64,000 nt of DNA from Hyphomicrobiaceae bacterium (GCA_022844225.1 JALHMC010000009.1:22156-86155), one strand, 5' to 3'. Numbered from the stretch's first letter, positions 27,525 through 37,247 are shown. The notes: generated by a model not told the origin, from the letters alone. A program made the numbers and translations.

Positions 27525-29024
27525 TCACATGCGCCGACCCGGCATCAGGCGCATGCCCGGACGCAGGTTTCGGTACGGCAGCTCGGTGTGATCGATCGCG
27601 ACCGGCCCCGGCGCCTTGGCGACGACGATCGCAGACGACATCGGTGTGAAGTCCGCACGGAAGTGAACCGAGCTCTTGACGGCGATGATGGGGAGCTTCT
27701 CCGGCACGAGGCCGAGATGACGAAAGATCGAGCTGTCCATCGTCTGGGCAACGCGCGAGGCGACGGCGACGAGCACCCCGGACGGTTCGACCTCGAGCAG
27801 CGCCGTCAAGCCGAGATCGACCGGCATGCCACCCTTCATCGCCCCCGTGGCCGTCCACCCGTCGGAGCGCGCTCGCACGACACGGGCCCGGCAGGCAACA
27901 GGCATGTCGCCGGGAAGCCGTTTTCCCCCAATCGAAAAGCTCGCGGTGACGCCTTCTCCGGCTGCATGCGCGGCTTGGGCCGTCTCGGCATCGATGATCG
28001 CGCCGATTACCGCTCCTTTAGCGCCGGCCTCGATCAGTGCGCGCAGCACGCCTGTGGTGTCACCCGGCCCTCCGCCTCCGGGATTGTCCTGGGTGTCGGC
28101 GATCACCACGGGCTTGGCCGCCCCGCTCGCCTTTGCGAGGGCACGGGCAACCGCCGCGGAGGCCGAGTAGAATTCGGGTAAGAAGTCACCCTCGCGTCCT
28201 CTGACAGCTGCGGCGAGGCGATCGGCTGCGGCCTCGGCAATCGCCCCCGTCTCGGCGTAGGCGAAGACGCTTGGGCCGCAATCGCCGAAATCCGCGTGCG
28301 GAAAGCCCGAGGCGAACGACAGCCCAACGAGCCCGGGCGTCGTGCGGTCCATCTCGGGCATGAGGGAAAGATAGATGTCGCGGGCGGGGCCGAAATCCGT
28401 GCATCCGCCATTGATCGGGATCAGGAAGTCGATCTGGCGAAAGGCCTTGGCCGGGCGCTTCCCGGTTTTCAGGATGCGCAGGAGCCCGGCCGCAGCGCGC
28501 GCGCCCGTCTCCACCATATCGGTGTGCGGGTAGTAGCGATACATGTCCATGTAGTCGGCATGCTCGATCATGACAGGCGTTACGTTGGCGTGGAGATCGA
28601 GGGCCACGGTGATGGGCAGGTCCTTGCCGACCTGCGCCCGAAGGCGTCGAAGCAGCTCGCCCTCGCCATCATCGACGTGCTCGGCAACCATGGCGCCGTG
28701 CAGTTCGAGGCATATCCCGTCGAGCGGGCCGGCTGCAGCGACGAGCGCGAGCAACTCGCCCGTGATGCGCTCATAGGCATCCTCGGTCACATGGGCTGAA
28801 GGTGTCGCCATGCACCAGAGCAACGGAACGATCTCGGCGCCAGCGGCCTCCAACGTGGCGATGGCTCCCGCGACAGGTAGCTTCTTGCCGCGCACGCGCC
28901 GGTCCATATCCGTGCCGCGGCACAGCGGCGGGAAGCTCTTCGTCACGGCGAACGCCTCATAGTCGGCCTTCACCGGTGCGAACGTGTTGGTTTCGTGCTG
29001 GAAGCCGGCGACGGCGATCCGCAT
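27525..29024 (-). CDS. M81-family metallopeptidase (MlrC-like)
   Basis: A 499-residue protein of the M81/microcystinase-C family, a zinc-dependent group that includes MlrC, which cleaves linearised microcystin fragments. MRIAVAGFQHETNTFAP is the family's N-terminal signature, with probable metal ligands His10 and Glu11. DLHANVTP at about 152-159 and DTQDNPGGGGPGDTTG at about 311-326 are the other conserved blocks. No signal peptide, so it is cytoplasmic. It lies upstream of, and in the same direction as, the peptide importer (165 bases to the binding protein), which suggests that it hydrolyses an imported peptide or amide. It is divergent from the amidase gene. Confidence 0.92.
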   Translation of the reverse strand: MRIAVAGFQHETNTFAPVKADYEAFAVTKSFPPLCRGTDMDRRVRGKKLPVAGAIATLEAAGAEIVPLLWCMATPSAHVTEDAYERITGELLALVAAAGPLDGICLELHGAMVAEHVDDGEGELLRRLRAQVGKDLPITVALDLHANVTPVMIEHADYMDMYRYYPHTDMVETGARAAAGLLRILKTGKRPAKAFRQIDFLIPINGGCTDFGPARDIYLSLMPEMDRTTPGLVGLSFASGFPHADFGDCGPSVFAYAETGAIAEAAADRLAAAVRGREGDFLPEFYSASAAVARALAKASGAAKPVVIADTQDNPGGGGPGDTTGVLRALIEAGAKGAVIGAIIDAETAQAAHAAGEGVTASFSIGGKRLPGDMPVACRARVVRARSDGWTATGAMKGGMPVDLGLTALLEVEPSGVLVAVASRVAQTMDSSIFRHLGLVPEKLPIIAVKSSVHFRADFTPMSSAIVVAKAPGPVAIDHTELPYRNLRPGMRLMPGRRM

Positions 29025-29107
29025 TGGGTTTTGCTCCAGACTGCACTCTTTTTGGCGTTGCTCGACTTCAGCCCGCCCGCCGATACTCTAACGCCAGGAG
29101 GACCCCC

Positions 29108-30559
29108 ATGGACAAGCTGCACTGGAAATCGGCGGCCGAGATCGCCCGTCTGATCCGCGAAAAGAAGGTTTCGGCCACCGACACGCTGGAGCATTTCCTT
29201 GCGCGCGTCGACCGCTTCAATCCGAAGCTCAACGCCATCGTCTGGCAGGATCGCGAGCGCGCCCGAGCCCGTGCCAAGGCAGCCGACACGGCCCTCGCCA
29301 AGGGTGAAGTCTGGGGGCCGCTGCATGGCGTCCCGATGACCATCAAGGAAAGCTACAACGTCGCGGGCTCACCGACGACTTGGGGCGATCCGGCCTTGAA
29401 GGACAACGTCACCGAGACCAGCGCGCTTTCGGTCCAGCGTCTTGAGAAAGTCGGCGTGGTCCTGTTCGGCAAAACCAACGTACCTCTCATGCTCGCGGAT
29501 TGGCAGAGCTACAACGCCGTCTACGGCACGGCCAACAACCCCTGGGACACGAGCCTCACCCCCGGCGGCTCGTCGGGCGGCTCAGCGGCCGCGCTGGCGG
29601 CAGGCCTGACCGGCATCGACGCCGGCAGCGACATCGGCGCCTCGATCCGCAATCCAGCGCATTACTGCGGAGTCTTCGGGCTGAAACCGACCTGGGGCAT
29701 CATCTCGCCGAAGGGACACGCCCTGCCGGGTGTCATGTCCTACGGCGACATCTCGGCGATCGGCCCGCTGACCCGCGGCGCCGAGGATCTGGATCTCGCG
29801 CTCGACGCTATGGCGGGACCCGACGACATCGACGGCGTCGCCTGGAAGCTCGATCTGCCGAGCTGCCCGGCCGGATCGTTGAAGGATCTCCGCGTCGCCG
29901 TGAAGCTCACCGATCCCAACTCCGAGATCGATGGCGAGTACGCGGACAAGATGCAGGCGCTGGTCGATGCCTTGGCCAAGCGCGGCGCGACCGTGAAGGA
30001 AGCTGAGCCTGAAATCGATACGCGACGGTTGCACGAGGTCTATGTCTGGCTGCTCAGGGCCGCCACATCGGCGCGAACCCCTGAGGCCGACATCGCCCGC
30101 TGGAAGGCAGCGGCCGAGCAGGCCGGCCCCGGCAAGCTGCCCTACGTCGAGCAGATGGTGAAGGGCTGCACCATGTCTCATCGGGATTGGCTCGGCCTCA
30201 ACAACGAGCGCATGAAACTCCGGCGGCAGTTCAATGCGTTCTTCCAGGACTGGGACGTGCTGCTCTGTCCGGCAGCAGCCTCGGCGGCTTGGCCGCACGA
30301 CCAGAAGGGCGAGCGCTGGCAGCGTATGATCACGGTCAACAACAAGCGCGTGCCGACGACCGATCAGTTGTTCTGGGCCGGCTATTCCGGCGTCGTCTAC
30401 CTGCCTTCGACGGTGGGGCCTGCCGGGCTGACCCAAGCGGGGCTGCCGGTCGGTTATCAGGCGATCGCTGCAAGCGGCCGGGACAAGTGGGCCACCGCGT
30501 TCAGCCGTCTGGTCGAGCGCGAGATCGGCGGCTTCGTGGCACCGCCCGGATACGAGTAG
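29108..30559 (+). CDS. Amidase (amidase-signature family)
   Basis: A 483-residue amidase-signature hydrolase. The Ser-cisSer-Lys triad is present: Lys80 in TIKESYNVAGSP, Ser155 in TPGGSSGGSA and Ser179 in SDIGASIRNPAHYCGVFGLK. The usual GGSIR reads GASIR here. The ATG at 29108 has AGGAGG upstream; the longer open frame (from 28802) overlaps the M81 gene on the other strand and is not coding. It hydrolyses a carboxamide, and the substrate is unknown. Divergence from the M81/peptide-importer operon over 83 bases suggests a shared regulatory region. The next gene follows after 26 bases on the same strand. Confidence 0.94.
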   Translation: MDKLHWKSAAEIARLIREKKVSATDTLEHFLARVDRFNPKLNAIVWQDRERARARAKAADTALAKGEVWGPLHGVPMTIKESYNVAGSPTTWGDPALKDNVTETSALSVQRLEKVGVVLFGKTNVPLMLADWQSYNAVYGTANNPWDTSLTPGGSSGGSAAALAAGLTGIDAGSDIGASIRNPAHYCGVFGLKPTWGIISPKGHALPGVMSYGDISAIGPLTRGAEDLDLALDAMAGPDDIDGVAWKLDLPSCPAGSLKDLRVAVKLTDPNSEIDGEYADKMQALVDALAKRGATVKEAEPEIDTRRLHEVYVWLLRAATSARTPEADIARWKAAAEQAGPGKLPYVEQMVKGCTMSHRDWLGLNNERMKLRRQFNAFFQDWDVLLCPAAASAAWPHDQKGERWQRMITVNNKRVPTTDQLFWAGYSGVVYLPSTVGPAGLTQAGLPVGYQAIAASGRDKWATAFSRLVEREIGGFVAPPGYE

Positions 30560-30585
30560 ACTGCAAGGCACGAAAGCGAGGGGCA

Positions 30586-32157
30586 ATGGCGGCGGCGAGC
30601 GAAACCGAAAGACAGAACGAGGTGATCGCCTTCCTCGCTGATCCCGCAGCCTATCCACCGGGGCTCACCCACGTCGACCGGATCGAGACGCATGGCGCCC
30701 TGGTGTTCGTCGCTGGCGCACAGGCGCTCAAGATCAAGCGCGCCGTGCGCACCGGCTACTTCGATTTCTCGACACTCGACAAGCGCGAGTCCGTCTGCCG
30801 CCGCGAGATCGAAATCAACCGCCCGAACGCGCCCGACATTTATCGGGACGTCATCGCGATCACACGCGCGAATGACGGTCGGCTGGCCATCGACGGCGAA
30901 GGCACGCCGGTCGAATGGGCCGTGCGCATGGCCAGCTTTTCCCAGGACGCGCTCCTCTCGACGGTGGCGGAGCAGCAGGGCATCGACGACCGCCTTGCGA
31001 CAGCCTTGGCGGAGACCGTGCTCGCGGCACATGCCAAGGCCGAGCCACGACTGGTGGGCGATGCCGCGCAGCAGATGGGTCGTATTGTGGCCGATGTCGC
31101 CAAAAGCATCGCGGCTTCGACCAGCGGCATCGCCGGCACCGCGGCACTGCGTCAGCGTTTTACGGAGCAAGCGGAGGCGGCTCTGGCGCGCGCATCAGCA
31201 ATCCTCGTTCGCAGGGCTGAGGCCGGCCTCGTCCGGCGCTGCCACGGCGACATGCATCTCGGCAATATCGTCCTGTGGCAAGGCCGCCCGCAGCTGTTCG
31301 ACGCCATCGAGTTCGACGAGGCGCTCGCGACCATCGATCTGCTCTACGACCTCGCCTTCCTGGTCATGGATCTCGACCGGCGCGGACAGGGCCGCGCGGC
31401 TCACATCGTGCTCGACCGTTACCTCGGCGGCTCTGAACGCGAACTCGACATCGAGGGGTTGGCCGCCCTGCCGCTGTTTCTCGGCCTGCGGGCCGCCATC
31501 CGGGCCATGGTCGCCTTCGATCGCGCTCGCATACAAGAGGCACCGCAGAGGTCAAACACGGAGCAGCACGGGGTCGAGACCTTGTCGCGGGCGATCGACT
31601 ACCTCAACCCTCCCCGGCCCCGTCTCATCGCCGTCGGTGGGCTCTCCGGGACCGGGAAGACGACACTCGCAGCAGGACTTGCACCAAGCGTCCTGCCCGC
31701 GCCTGGCGCGCTTCACCTGCGCAGCGACGTCATAAGAAAGCGTCTTGCCGGCGTCGATGAACTCGCTCGCCTGCCTCCGGATGCCTACACGCCTGAAGCG
31801 TCCGAAAGCGTCTATCGCGCTCTCACCAGTCTCGCGCGCAAGGCACTCGCCGCCGGACACTCGGTCGTCGTCGATGCCGTTTTCGCGCGTCCCGAGGAAC
31901 GCACCGCCCTCGAGCAGATCGCGGCGTCAATCGGCGTCGCCTTCGACGGCGTCTGGCTCGACGCGGCGCCCGATCTGCTCAAGTCTCGGGTTGCAGCCCG
32001 CCGCGGCGATGCTTCGGATGCCACACCCGAGGTCGTGGATCGCCAAATCGGCTATGACACCGGCACCATCACCTGGCATCGGATCACGGCGGCGGGCGCA
32101 CCTCAAACCGTACTTGCAACAGCAGCGTCGGCCCTTCGCCTCGACGCTGTCCGTTAG
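30586..32157 (+). CDS. Bifunctional aminoglycoside-phosphotransferase-like / P-loop kinase protein
   Basis: A 523-residue two-part protein known as a conserved proteobacterial fusion. The N-terminal part (about 1-330) is a protein-kinase-like phosphotransferase with the Brenner motif CHGDMHLGNIVL (His220, Asp222) and the metal-binding segment FDAIEFDE (238-245). The C-terminal part (about 345-523) is a small P-loop kinase with GGLSGTGKTT at 351-360, resembling gluconate- or nucleotide-kinase-type folds. No substrate is known to me. It follows the amidase gene by 26 bases and may be co-transcribed. It is not evidence for antibiotic resistance. Confidence 0.87.
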   Translation: MAAASETERQNEVIAFLADPAAYPPGLTHVDRIETHGALVFVAGAQALKIKRAVRTGYFDFSTLDKRESVCRREIEINRPNAPDIYRDVIAITRANDGRLAIDGEGTPVEWAVRMASFSQDALLSTVAEQQGIDDRLATALAETVLAAHAKAEPRLVGDAAQQMGRIVADVAKSIAASTSGIAGTAALRQRFTEQAEAALARASAILVRRAEAGLVRRCHGDMHLGNIVLWQGRPQLFDAIEFDEALATIDLLYDLAFLVMDLDRRGQGRAAHIVLDRYLGGSERELDIEGLAALPLFLGLRAAIRAMVAFDRARIQEAPQRSNTEQHGVETLSRAIDYLNPPRPRLIAVGGLSGTGKTTLAAGLAPSVLPAPGALHLRSDVIRKRLAGVDELARLPPDAYTPEASESVYRALTSLARKALAAGHSVVVDAVFARPEERTALEQIAASIGVAFDGVWLDAAPDLLKSRVAARRGDASDATPEVVDRQIGYDTGTITWHRITAAGAPQTVLATAASALRLDAVR

Positions 32158-32315
32158 CAGCGCGCGCGCGATTGAACGAAAGTCAATTTATTTTGAACGA
32201 CGTCAAAAAAGCTGTTTTCTCGCGTCTTATGATAGAGTGTCGCACTGGGACGTAAAAGGCTACGCAGGCTCAGGCCGTGCACCTTTGTCGACGATCTTTT
32301 CCGCTAGAGGCTCCG

Positions 32316-35300
32316 ATGCCGGCTCGCATTTCACATCGCTCTCCGGGCCTCTGGTTGCTCTTACTCCTAGCCGTGTTCGCAACCACCTCAGCTAAGGCTC
32401 AGGTGATTCCGCAGCCCGGTGCGGACGGTCTCGTCCGCCGGGGCGATGCTGTCATGACCGGGTTTGCCTCCACACTACCGCCGGGACCCGATCTTCCGAT
32501 CGACGTGCATCCGCTGGATCGCACCATGATCGATCCGGAAAGCGTTACCGTTCGCATCTTCGATCTCACGCAACTCGGTGGCGGTCCGGAAGGGCAGCTC
32601 TCGGACGCACCCGTCCGGCATGTGCTGAAGGCTAAGGACGTCGGCCACGTGTTCGGCATCGCCTTCGACGGCGACGGCACGGAAGGCTCAGGCCCGCCCA
32701 ATCTCTATCTCACCGCCACCTCGGTGCACGGCCTGCAGTTGATCGCGCCCGGACCGGCCGATCGGCCGGAACGTGTGATGACGGGACGCCCCGGCGCCCA
32801 GTGGATGCCGGGGCTGTTCGGTGAAGCCAAGGGCGGTGGGCCGGGCAGTATCTGGAAAGTAGACGGTCGCACGGGCGCCATCACACTTTTTGCCAACATC
32901 ACCACCGGTAACCTCGAGAATTCCGGCACCGGCCTCGGCGCCATCGCATTCGATCGGCGCTCGCGTCACCTGTACGTCTCGGACCTCGAGACGGGGCTCA
33001 TCTGGCGGATCGGCCTCGACGGCACGATGCTCGACACCTTCGATCACGGCACGCAGGGTCGCGCCGCGGCGGGTCTCGAGATGTCGGCCTACGACCCGGC
33101 CTCACGAACTGACCGCACCGAGGAAACCTTCAACACCGAGGTTCCCGAAAGCTGGGGTTTTGCCGTACCGGAACGCCGCGTCTGGGGCCTCGCCATCGAG
33201 AACAACCGCCTCTACTACGCGGTCGCCGACGGACCGACGATCTGGTCGGTTGGTCTCGGCCCAGACGGAAGCTTCGCCAACGACTCTCGTGTCGAGACGC
33301 TGGTCAAGGGCGCCACGGCCGGCAGTCAGATCGGCACCATCCTGTTCGACGGTCCGGGCTTGATGTACCTCGCCCAGCGCGGTGGACAGGTCGGCAGCTA
33401 CGACTACCAGAGCTTCATGCGCCCGCAGGAAGCCGCGGCCTTGCGTTACCGGTGGAACGAAACCGAGCGCCGCTGGTCCGCGACTCCTGAGGAGTACGCC
33501 GTCGGCCTGCCGCCCGAACATCACGGCGTCGTCGGCGGACTCGCACTCAACTACGGTTATGACCGGTTCGGCCGCATCGACTACGACCGCTGCCGGCAGA
33601 CGCTCTGGCTCACGGGCGAGCATCTTCGCGCCGGCAGCGATATCGTCCGCGTATCGCGCGGCGGCCCTCGCCTCGTCGGCGGCTTACAGGGCATCTACAA
33701 GAGCCGCGTCAGACCCGACAACGAGCCTCCCTTCGAGGCCTGGTACGTCGACTACGACGCCGCATATGACGACGAGGAGACCTTTGGGCACATCGGCAAC
33801 GTCGCCATTTTCGCCCCGTGCAAGTCGAGCGTGACCTATGCGGCCGAACGCGTCGAAATCCCGGTGTGGACGGCGGGCCCCAACCTCGTCGTCGAGAAAC
33901 GCTGCGAGCCGGTCGCCTTTGGCGGGCGCGTGCGCTGTGTCATCGTCGTGCGCAACACGGGCGACGCCACCGGCAGCGGCGATATCGAGATCGTCGACGA
34001 GACGCGGACACTGTGGGGCCCGAACAAAGGCGCTCTGTTGCCTGTCGCCGAGGCTTCCGCTGACGGCGGCGAGTGGAGTTGCGCGGCCAACGCCAACGGT
34101 GCATTCGCCTGCAAGCTGCCGGCCGCGCTGCTGACGCCCGGCAGCGGGCGCGAGCTGTCCCTCTGGATCGACACCCGCGACCTCGTGCTCGGCGGCAACG
34201 TCGGCTTCCGGAACTGCGTGACGATCGACCATCCTGACGGGAAGGGCAAAGCCTGCGCTGAAGGCGGAACGGGCATCGTCGTCTCGAAAACGGGCCCTGC
34301 GATCTGCAAGCCGGGCGAGGCGTGCACGTTCGCCTTGACGGTCACGAACGCGAGCCCGCATCCGTTCAAAGGCGACGTGCTGCTGGCCGATCACATGCTC
34401 GTCGGCGGCAACCTGCACGAGGCGCCGATTGCCAAGATCGAGCCGCCGCTCGACTGCGCCGAGGCGCCGACGAAGCTTCCGTTCTCCTGCCTCGCCGCGC
34501 TCGATCTCGCGCCGGGCCAGAGCCTGCTGCACGCGATCACCGTCGAAATGCCGGGACCAGGGCCCACCTTCGCGCAGAACTGCTTTGCCGCTACAGATCC
34601 CTGGCTCGCCGCACAGCCCGATCTGCTGGGCGGCCTTCTGTCGCCGGCCAAGTTCAAGGGGCTCTTGGCGTCTGCAGCGCACGCGCATCCGGCGTGTCTC
34701 TGGATCAAGCTCGGCGACCTGCCCCTGGTCAGCCCCGCGAAAGGTCCGCCGATCTCCACCCCGCTGCTCGCCGGCTCGTTCACGCCGTCGCATGGCCTGT
34801 TGCCACCGGTCGAAGTCTGCGCCAATGGCCGCCCACCGCTGCCCGGCGGCCGCTGCCCGTGTCCCCTCAGCGCGCCCTGGGACCCGGAGACCGGCACCTG
34901 CCGCTGGCGTCCCGTGTGCTGGGACAAGGCTCGGCTCACACCCTCCGGCGACTGCTGCCCGCGCGGCACCGTGTGGTGGGCCTCAGCCGACACCTGTCGC
35001 ATGCCCCCGGTTGTCGGTTGCTCCGATACGTGGCGCCGCAAACCGGACGGTGGCTGCTGCCCCAGGGGTGAGCGCTGGCGCGACGGCGAGTGCCGCCCCA
35101 GGATCGTCACCGAGCCGTGCGGCTACGGTTACACCCGTCTGTCGAGCGGCCAGTGCATCCTGCTTCCGGTCATTCCGCCGGTCGTCGTACTGCCGAAATG
35201 CCCGGATGGCCGCGACCGCCTGCGCAACGGGCGCTGTCCGCCGGTGGCCTGCCCGCTCAACGCACCCTTCAACGTCCGCACCGGACGCTGCCAGCCGACC

Positions 35301-35951
35301 GAAGGGCCCGGATGCGGGCCGGGCTATCACCGTCTGGCGCGCACCGGCCATTGCGTTCCGATCGGTGGCGGCTGCCCCGGTCGACTGGTCAAGGACGCGC
35401 ACGGCAAGTGCGTGCCACCCAGCGCCGGCGAACCAGGACCTGGACACCCCTGCGCTCCAGGCCAGCGCCGCCTCCGCGGCCAGTGCGTCGGTGTCGGCCA
35501 GCCCGATCCCGGACGCCCGATCGGGTGCCCCGGCCGGCTGGTGCGTGATGCCGGCGGCAAGTGTGTGCCTCCGGTTGTCGACAAGCCATCCGACACGACC
35601 GCATGTGGTCCGGGTCAGCGAAGCGGTCGCGGCGGCCGGTGCATCGGTGGACCTGGGCAGGTAAAGCCACCGAAGCAGGAAACGCGGCCGCTCAAGCCAC
35701 CGCGCATCGATCCGCCTCGCGTGAAGCCGCCGCGCGCAACGCCGCCACGCCGGAGCGAGCCCAAGGTGCGAGAGCGCCAGCGCGAGCGAGTGAGCCCGTC
35801 GAGGCCGCCGCGTCTGGAACGCTCGGAACGCCGTAGCGGGCCGCCCGGGATCGGCCCCCAACGTCGCCCGGGGCCGCCACTTGGCTTCAATCCCGGCCCG
35901 GGACGCGGTAGCGGTTTCGGCGGAGGCGGCGGCTTCGGCGGACGACGGTGA
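32316..35951 (+). CDS. Large secreted protein: propeller-like domain, DUF11-like domains, Cys-rich repeats
   Basis: A 1211-residue exported protein that I cannot name. Residues 1-28 form a signal peptide. About 30-500 looks like a beta-propeller (repeated IWKVDGRTGAIT- and LIWRIGLDGTML-type strands). About 520-745 holds two DUF11/CARDB-like beta-sandwich domains, each with disulfide-spaced cysteines (VVEKRCEPVAFGGRVRC and VSKTGPAICKPGEAC). About 820-1120 is a tandem array of short Cys/Pro/Gly modules of the form CPxGxxRxRxGxCxP. The last 90 residues are Pro/Arg-rich and end in a Gly-rich GFGGGGGFGGRR tail. The ATG at 32316 has an AGAGG site upstream. A structural or adhesive cell-surface role is plausible but unproved. 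Confidence 0.85.
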   Translation: MPARISHRSPGLWLLLLLAVFATTSAKAQVIPQPGADGLVRRGDAVMTGFASTLPPGPDLPIDVHPLDRTMIDPESVTVRIFDLTQLGGGPEGQLSDAPVRHVLKAKDVGHVFGIAFDGDGTEGSGPPNLYLTATSVHGLQLIAPGPADRPERVMTGRPGAQWMPGLFGEAKGGGPGSIWKVDGRTGAITLFANITTGNLENSGTGLGAIAFDRRSRHLYVSDLETGLIWRIGLDGTMLDTFDHGTQGRAAAGLEMSAYDPASRTDRTEETFNTEVPESWGFAVPERRVWGLAIENNRLYYAVADGPTIWSVGLGPDGSFANDSRVETLVKGATAGSQIGTILFDGPGLMYLAQRGGQVGSYDYQSFMRPQEAAALRYRWNETERRWSATPEEYAVGLPPEHHGVVGGLALNYGYDRFGRIDYDRCRQTLWLTGEHLRAGSDIVRVSRGGPRLVGGLQGIYKSRVRPDNEPPFEAWYVDYDAAYDDEETFGHIGNVAIFAPCKSSVTYAAERVEIPVWTAGPNLVVEKRCEPVAFGGRVRCVIVVRNTGDATGSGDIEIVDETRTLWGPNKGALLPVAEASADGGEWSCAANANGAFACKLPAALLTPGSGRELSLWIDTRDLVLGGNVGFRNCVTIDHPDGKGKACAEGGTGIVVSKTGPAICKPGEACTFALTVTNASPHPFKGDVLLADHMLVGGNLHEAPIAKIEPPLDCAEAPTKLPFSCLAALDLAPGQSLLHAITVEMPGPGPTFAQNCFAATDPWLAAQPDLLGGLLSPAKFKGLLASAAHAHPACLWIKLGDLPLVSPAKGPPISTPLLAGSFTPSHGLLPPVEVCANGRPPLPGGRCPCPLSAPWDPETGTCRWRPVCWDKARLTPSGDCCPRGTVWWASADTCRMPPVVGCSDTWRRKPDGGCCPRGERWRDGECRPRIVTEPCGYGYTRLSSGQCILLPVIPPVVVLPKCPDGRDRLRNGRCPPVACPLNAPFNVRTGRCQPTEGPGCGPGYHRLARTGHCVPIGGGCPGRLVKDAHGKCVPPSAGEPGPGHPCAPGQRRLRGQCVGVGQPDPGRPIGCPGRLVRDAGGKCVPPVVDKPSDTTACGPGQRSGRGGRCIGGPGQVKPPKQETRPLKPPRIDPPRVKPPRATPPRRSEPKVRERQRERVSPSRPPRLERSERRSGPPGIGPQRRPGPPLGFNPGPGRGSGFGGGGGFGGRR

Positions 35952-35966
35952 GGCTCTGCCTCACCG
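35946..35966. terminator. Hairpin between convergent genes
   Basis: CGGTGAGGC and GCCTCACCG form a perfect nine-base-pair stem around TCT, with the stop codon of the large secreted protein inside the first arm. There is no T tract. The position between convergent gene ends suggests transcription termination or RNA 3' end protection. Confidence 0.5.
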
Positions 35967-35973
35967 CCACCGC

Positions 35974-36162
35974 TCACATGTCGTGTCGGACGCCACGGTA
36001 GCGCTCCAGCCAGCGCGCGAAGCCGACGATGACGGCCACCAGCCCGCCGATGCCGGCCGTGAGCACGAGGATAGGCACCAGCACCGGCACGAAAGCCCAG
36101 ATCATCGCGCCCGCGAGGAACGCCGCCGTTCCCAGTAGCCAAAATCGCAAGACCGTGCTCAT
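35974..36162 (-). CDS. Small two-helix membrane protein
   Basis: A 62-residue protein with two hydrophobic helices (about 5-23 and 27-48) and a basic C-terminus (RWLERYRGVRHDM). No family recognised. GGAG lies about six bases before the ATG at 36162; a longer frame to 36267 has less support. It is convergent with the large secreted protein gene and divergent from the short-chain dehydrogenase gene. Its size means that the call rests on the start site and hydrophobic pattern only. Confidence 0.6.
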   Translation of the reverse strand: MSTVLRFWLLGTAAFLAGAMIWAFVPVLVPILVLTAGIGGLVAVIVGFARWLERYRGVRHDM

Positions 36163-36281
36163 CGCCGCTCCATGAAGCATTGAGTTCGACGGTGCGCGGA
36201 GTCGCGATCGGACACGTGCCGCTCTCGCCGGACCTGCTAACCTCTCGTCAGTACCATCATCTCGCACGGGAGGCAGCAGTC

Positions 36282-37043
36282 ATGGCACCGCGACTCGAAA
36301 ATCAGGCAGCGATCGTCACGGGGGCCGGTCACGGCATCGGCGCGGCCATCGCGACCCGCCTCGCGGCGGATGGAGCAGCCGTTCTGGTCGTCGACATCTC
36401 CGCCGAGCGTGCCGATGCCCATGCCAAGACCATCGTCGCCGCCGGCGGTCGCGCCACCGGCCGCGCGGTCGACGTGAAGGACCGTGTCGGAGTCGAGGCC
36501 GCCGTCGCTGCCGCCGTCTCCGACTTCGGCCGCCTCGATGTCCTCGTCAATGCCGCCGGCATCATGGACCGCGCACCGGCGCTCGAGATGGACGACGCGC
36601 TCTGGCATCGCATCATCGACACCAATCTCTATGGCACGTTCGTATTCTGCCAAGTCGCGGCGCGCGCGATGATCAAAGCAGGCAACGGCGGGCGCATCGT
36701 CAACGTCGCGTCGAACTCCGGTCTGTTCGGTGGACGCGGGCGTATCGCCTACGGGGCCAGCAAGGCCGGCGTCATAAACCTCACCCAGACCCTCGCCATC
36801 GAACTCGCCGAACACGGCATTCTCGTCAACGCCGTGGCGCCTGGCCCGACCAAGACCCGCGATGACCAGCCCGCCGAGCCCTGGGGCAGCGTCCAGATGC
36901 GCATGCCTCTGAAACGCTGGGGCAGACCCGAGGAGATCGCGGCCGTCGCCGCTTTCCTCGCCTCGGGCGAAGCCAGCTTCACGACCGGACACGTATTCGG
37001 TGCCGACGGCGGCTTTACCATCTCCGGCATCATGGAAGGTTAG
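36282..37043 (+). CDS. Short-chain dehydrogenase/reductase (SDR)
   Basis: A 253-residue classical SDR. The cofactor motif is TGAGHGIG (about 13-20). NAAG is at about 90-93. The catalytic residues lie in NVASNSGLFGGRGRIAYGAS followed by K, giving Ser, Tyr and Lys in YxxxK spacing. The C-terminal PEEIAAVAAFLASGEASFTTGHVFGADGG is typical of 3-oxoacyl-ACP reductase/sugar-dehydrogenase-like members. GGGAGG lies ten bases upstream of the ATG. An acidic residue after the second beta strand (VVDIS) suggests NAD(H) preference. The substrate is unknown. Confidence 0.92.
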   Translation: MAPRLENQAAIVTGAGHGIGAAIATRLAADGAAVLVVDISAERADAHAKTIVAAGGRATGRAVDVKDRVGVEAAVAAAVSDFGRLDVLVNAAGIMDRAPALEMDDALWHRIIDTNLYGTFVFCQVAARAMIKAGNGGRIVNVASNSGLFGGRGRIAYGASKAGVINLTQTLAIELAEHGILVNAVAPGPTKTRDDQPAEPWGSVQMRMPLKRWGRPEEIAAVAAFLASGEASFTTGHVFGADGGFTISGIMEG

Positions 37044-37247
37044 GCGACAAGGGGATCAGATCGCCCGGTTCGAGAGACATGGACTTGGCCGCACCTATTA
37101 ACGACGCAGCAGATCTTCAGTTATTGATCTAGTCGCGCAGCAGTCACTTTGCTGATGACTTTAGGAAATGCCAAATCTTGACATAGCGCATCATGTCAAG
37201 AATCGTGTGGATCGAACTTCCAATTGCGTCGCAAAAGGGCTCGATCA

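Noticed and set aside
28802-29107. N-terminal extension of the amidase
   Set aside because: The extension overlaps the M81 gene on the other strand and has no amidase homology; the ATG at 29108 has a strong AGGAGG site.
37050-37090. GGTTCGA motif considered as a tRNA T-loop
   Set aside because: The surrounding sequence does not fold into a cloverleaf, and no CCA-type end or anticodon arm is found.
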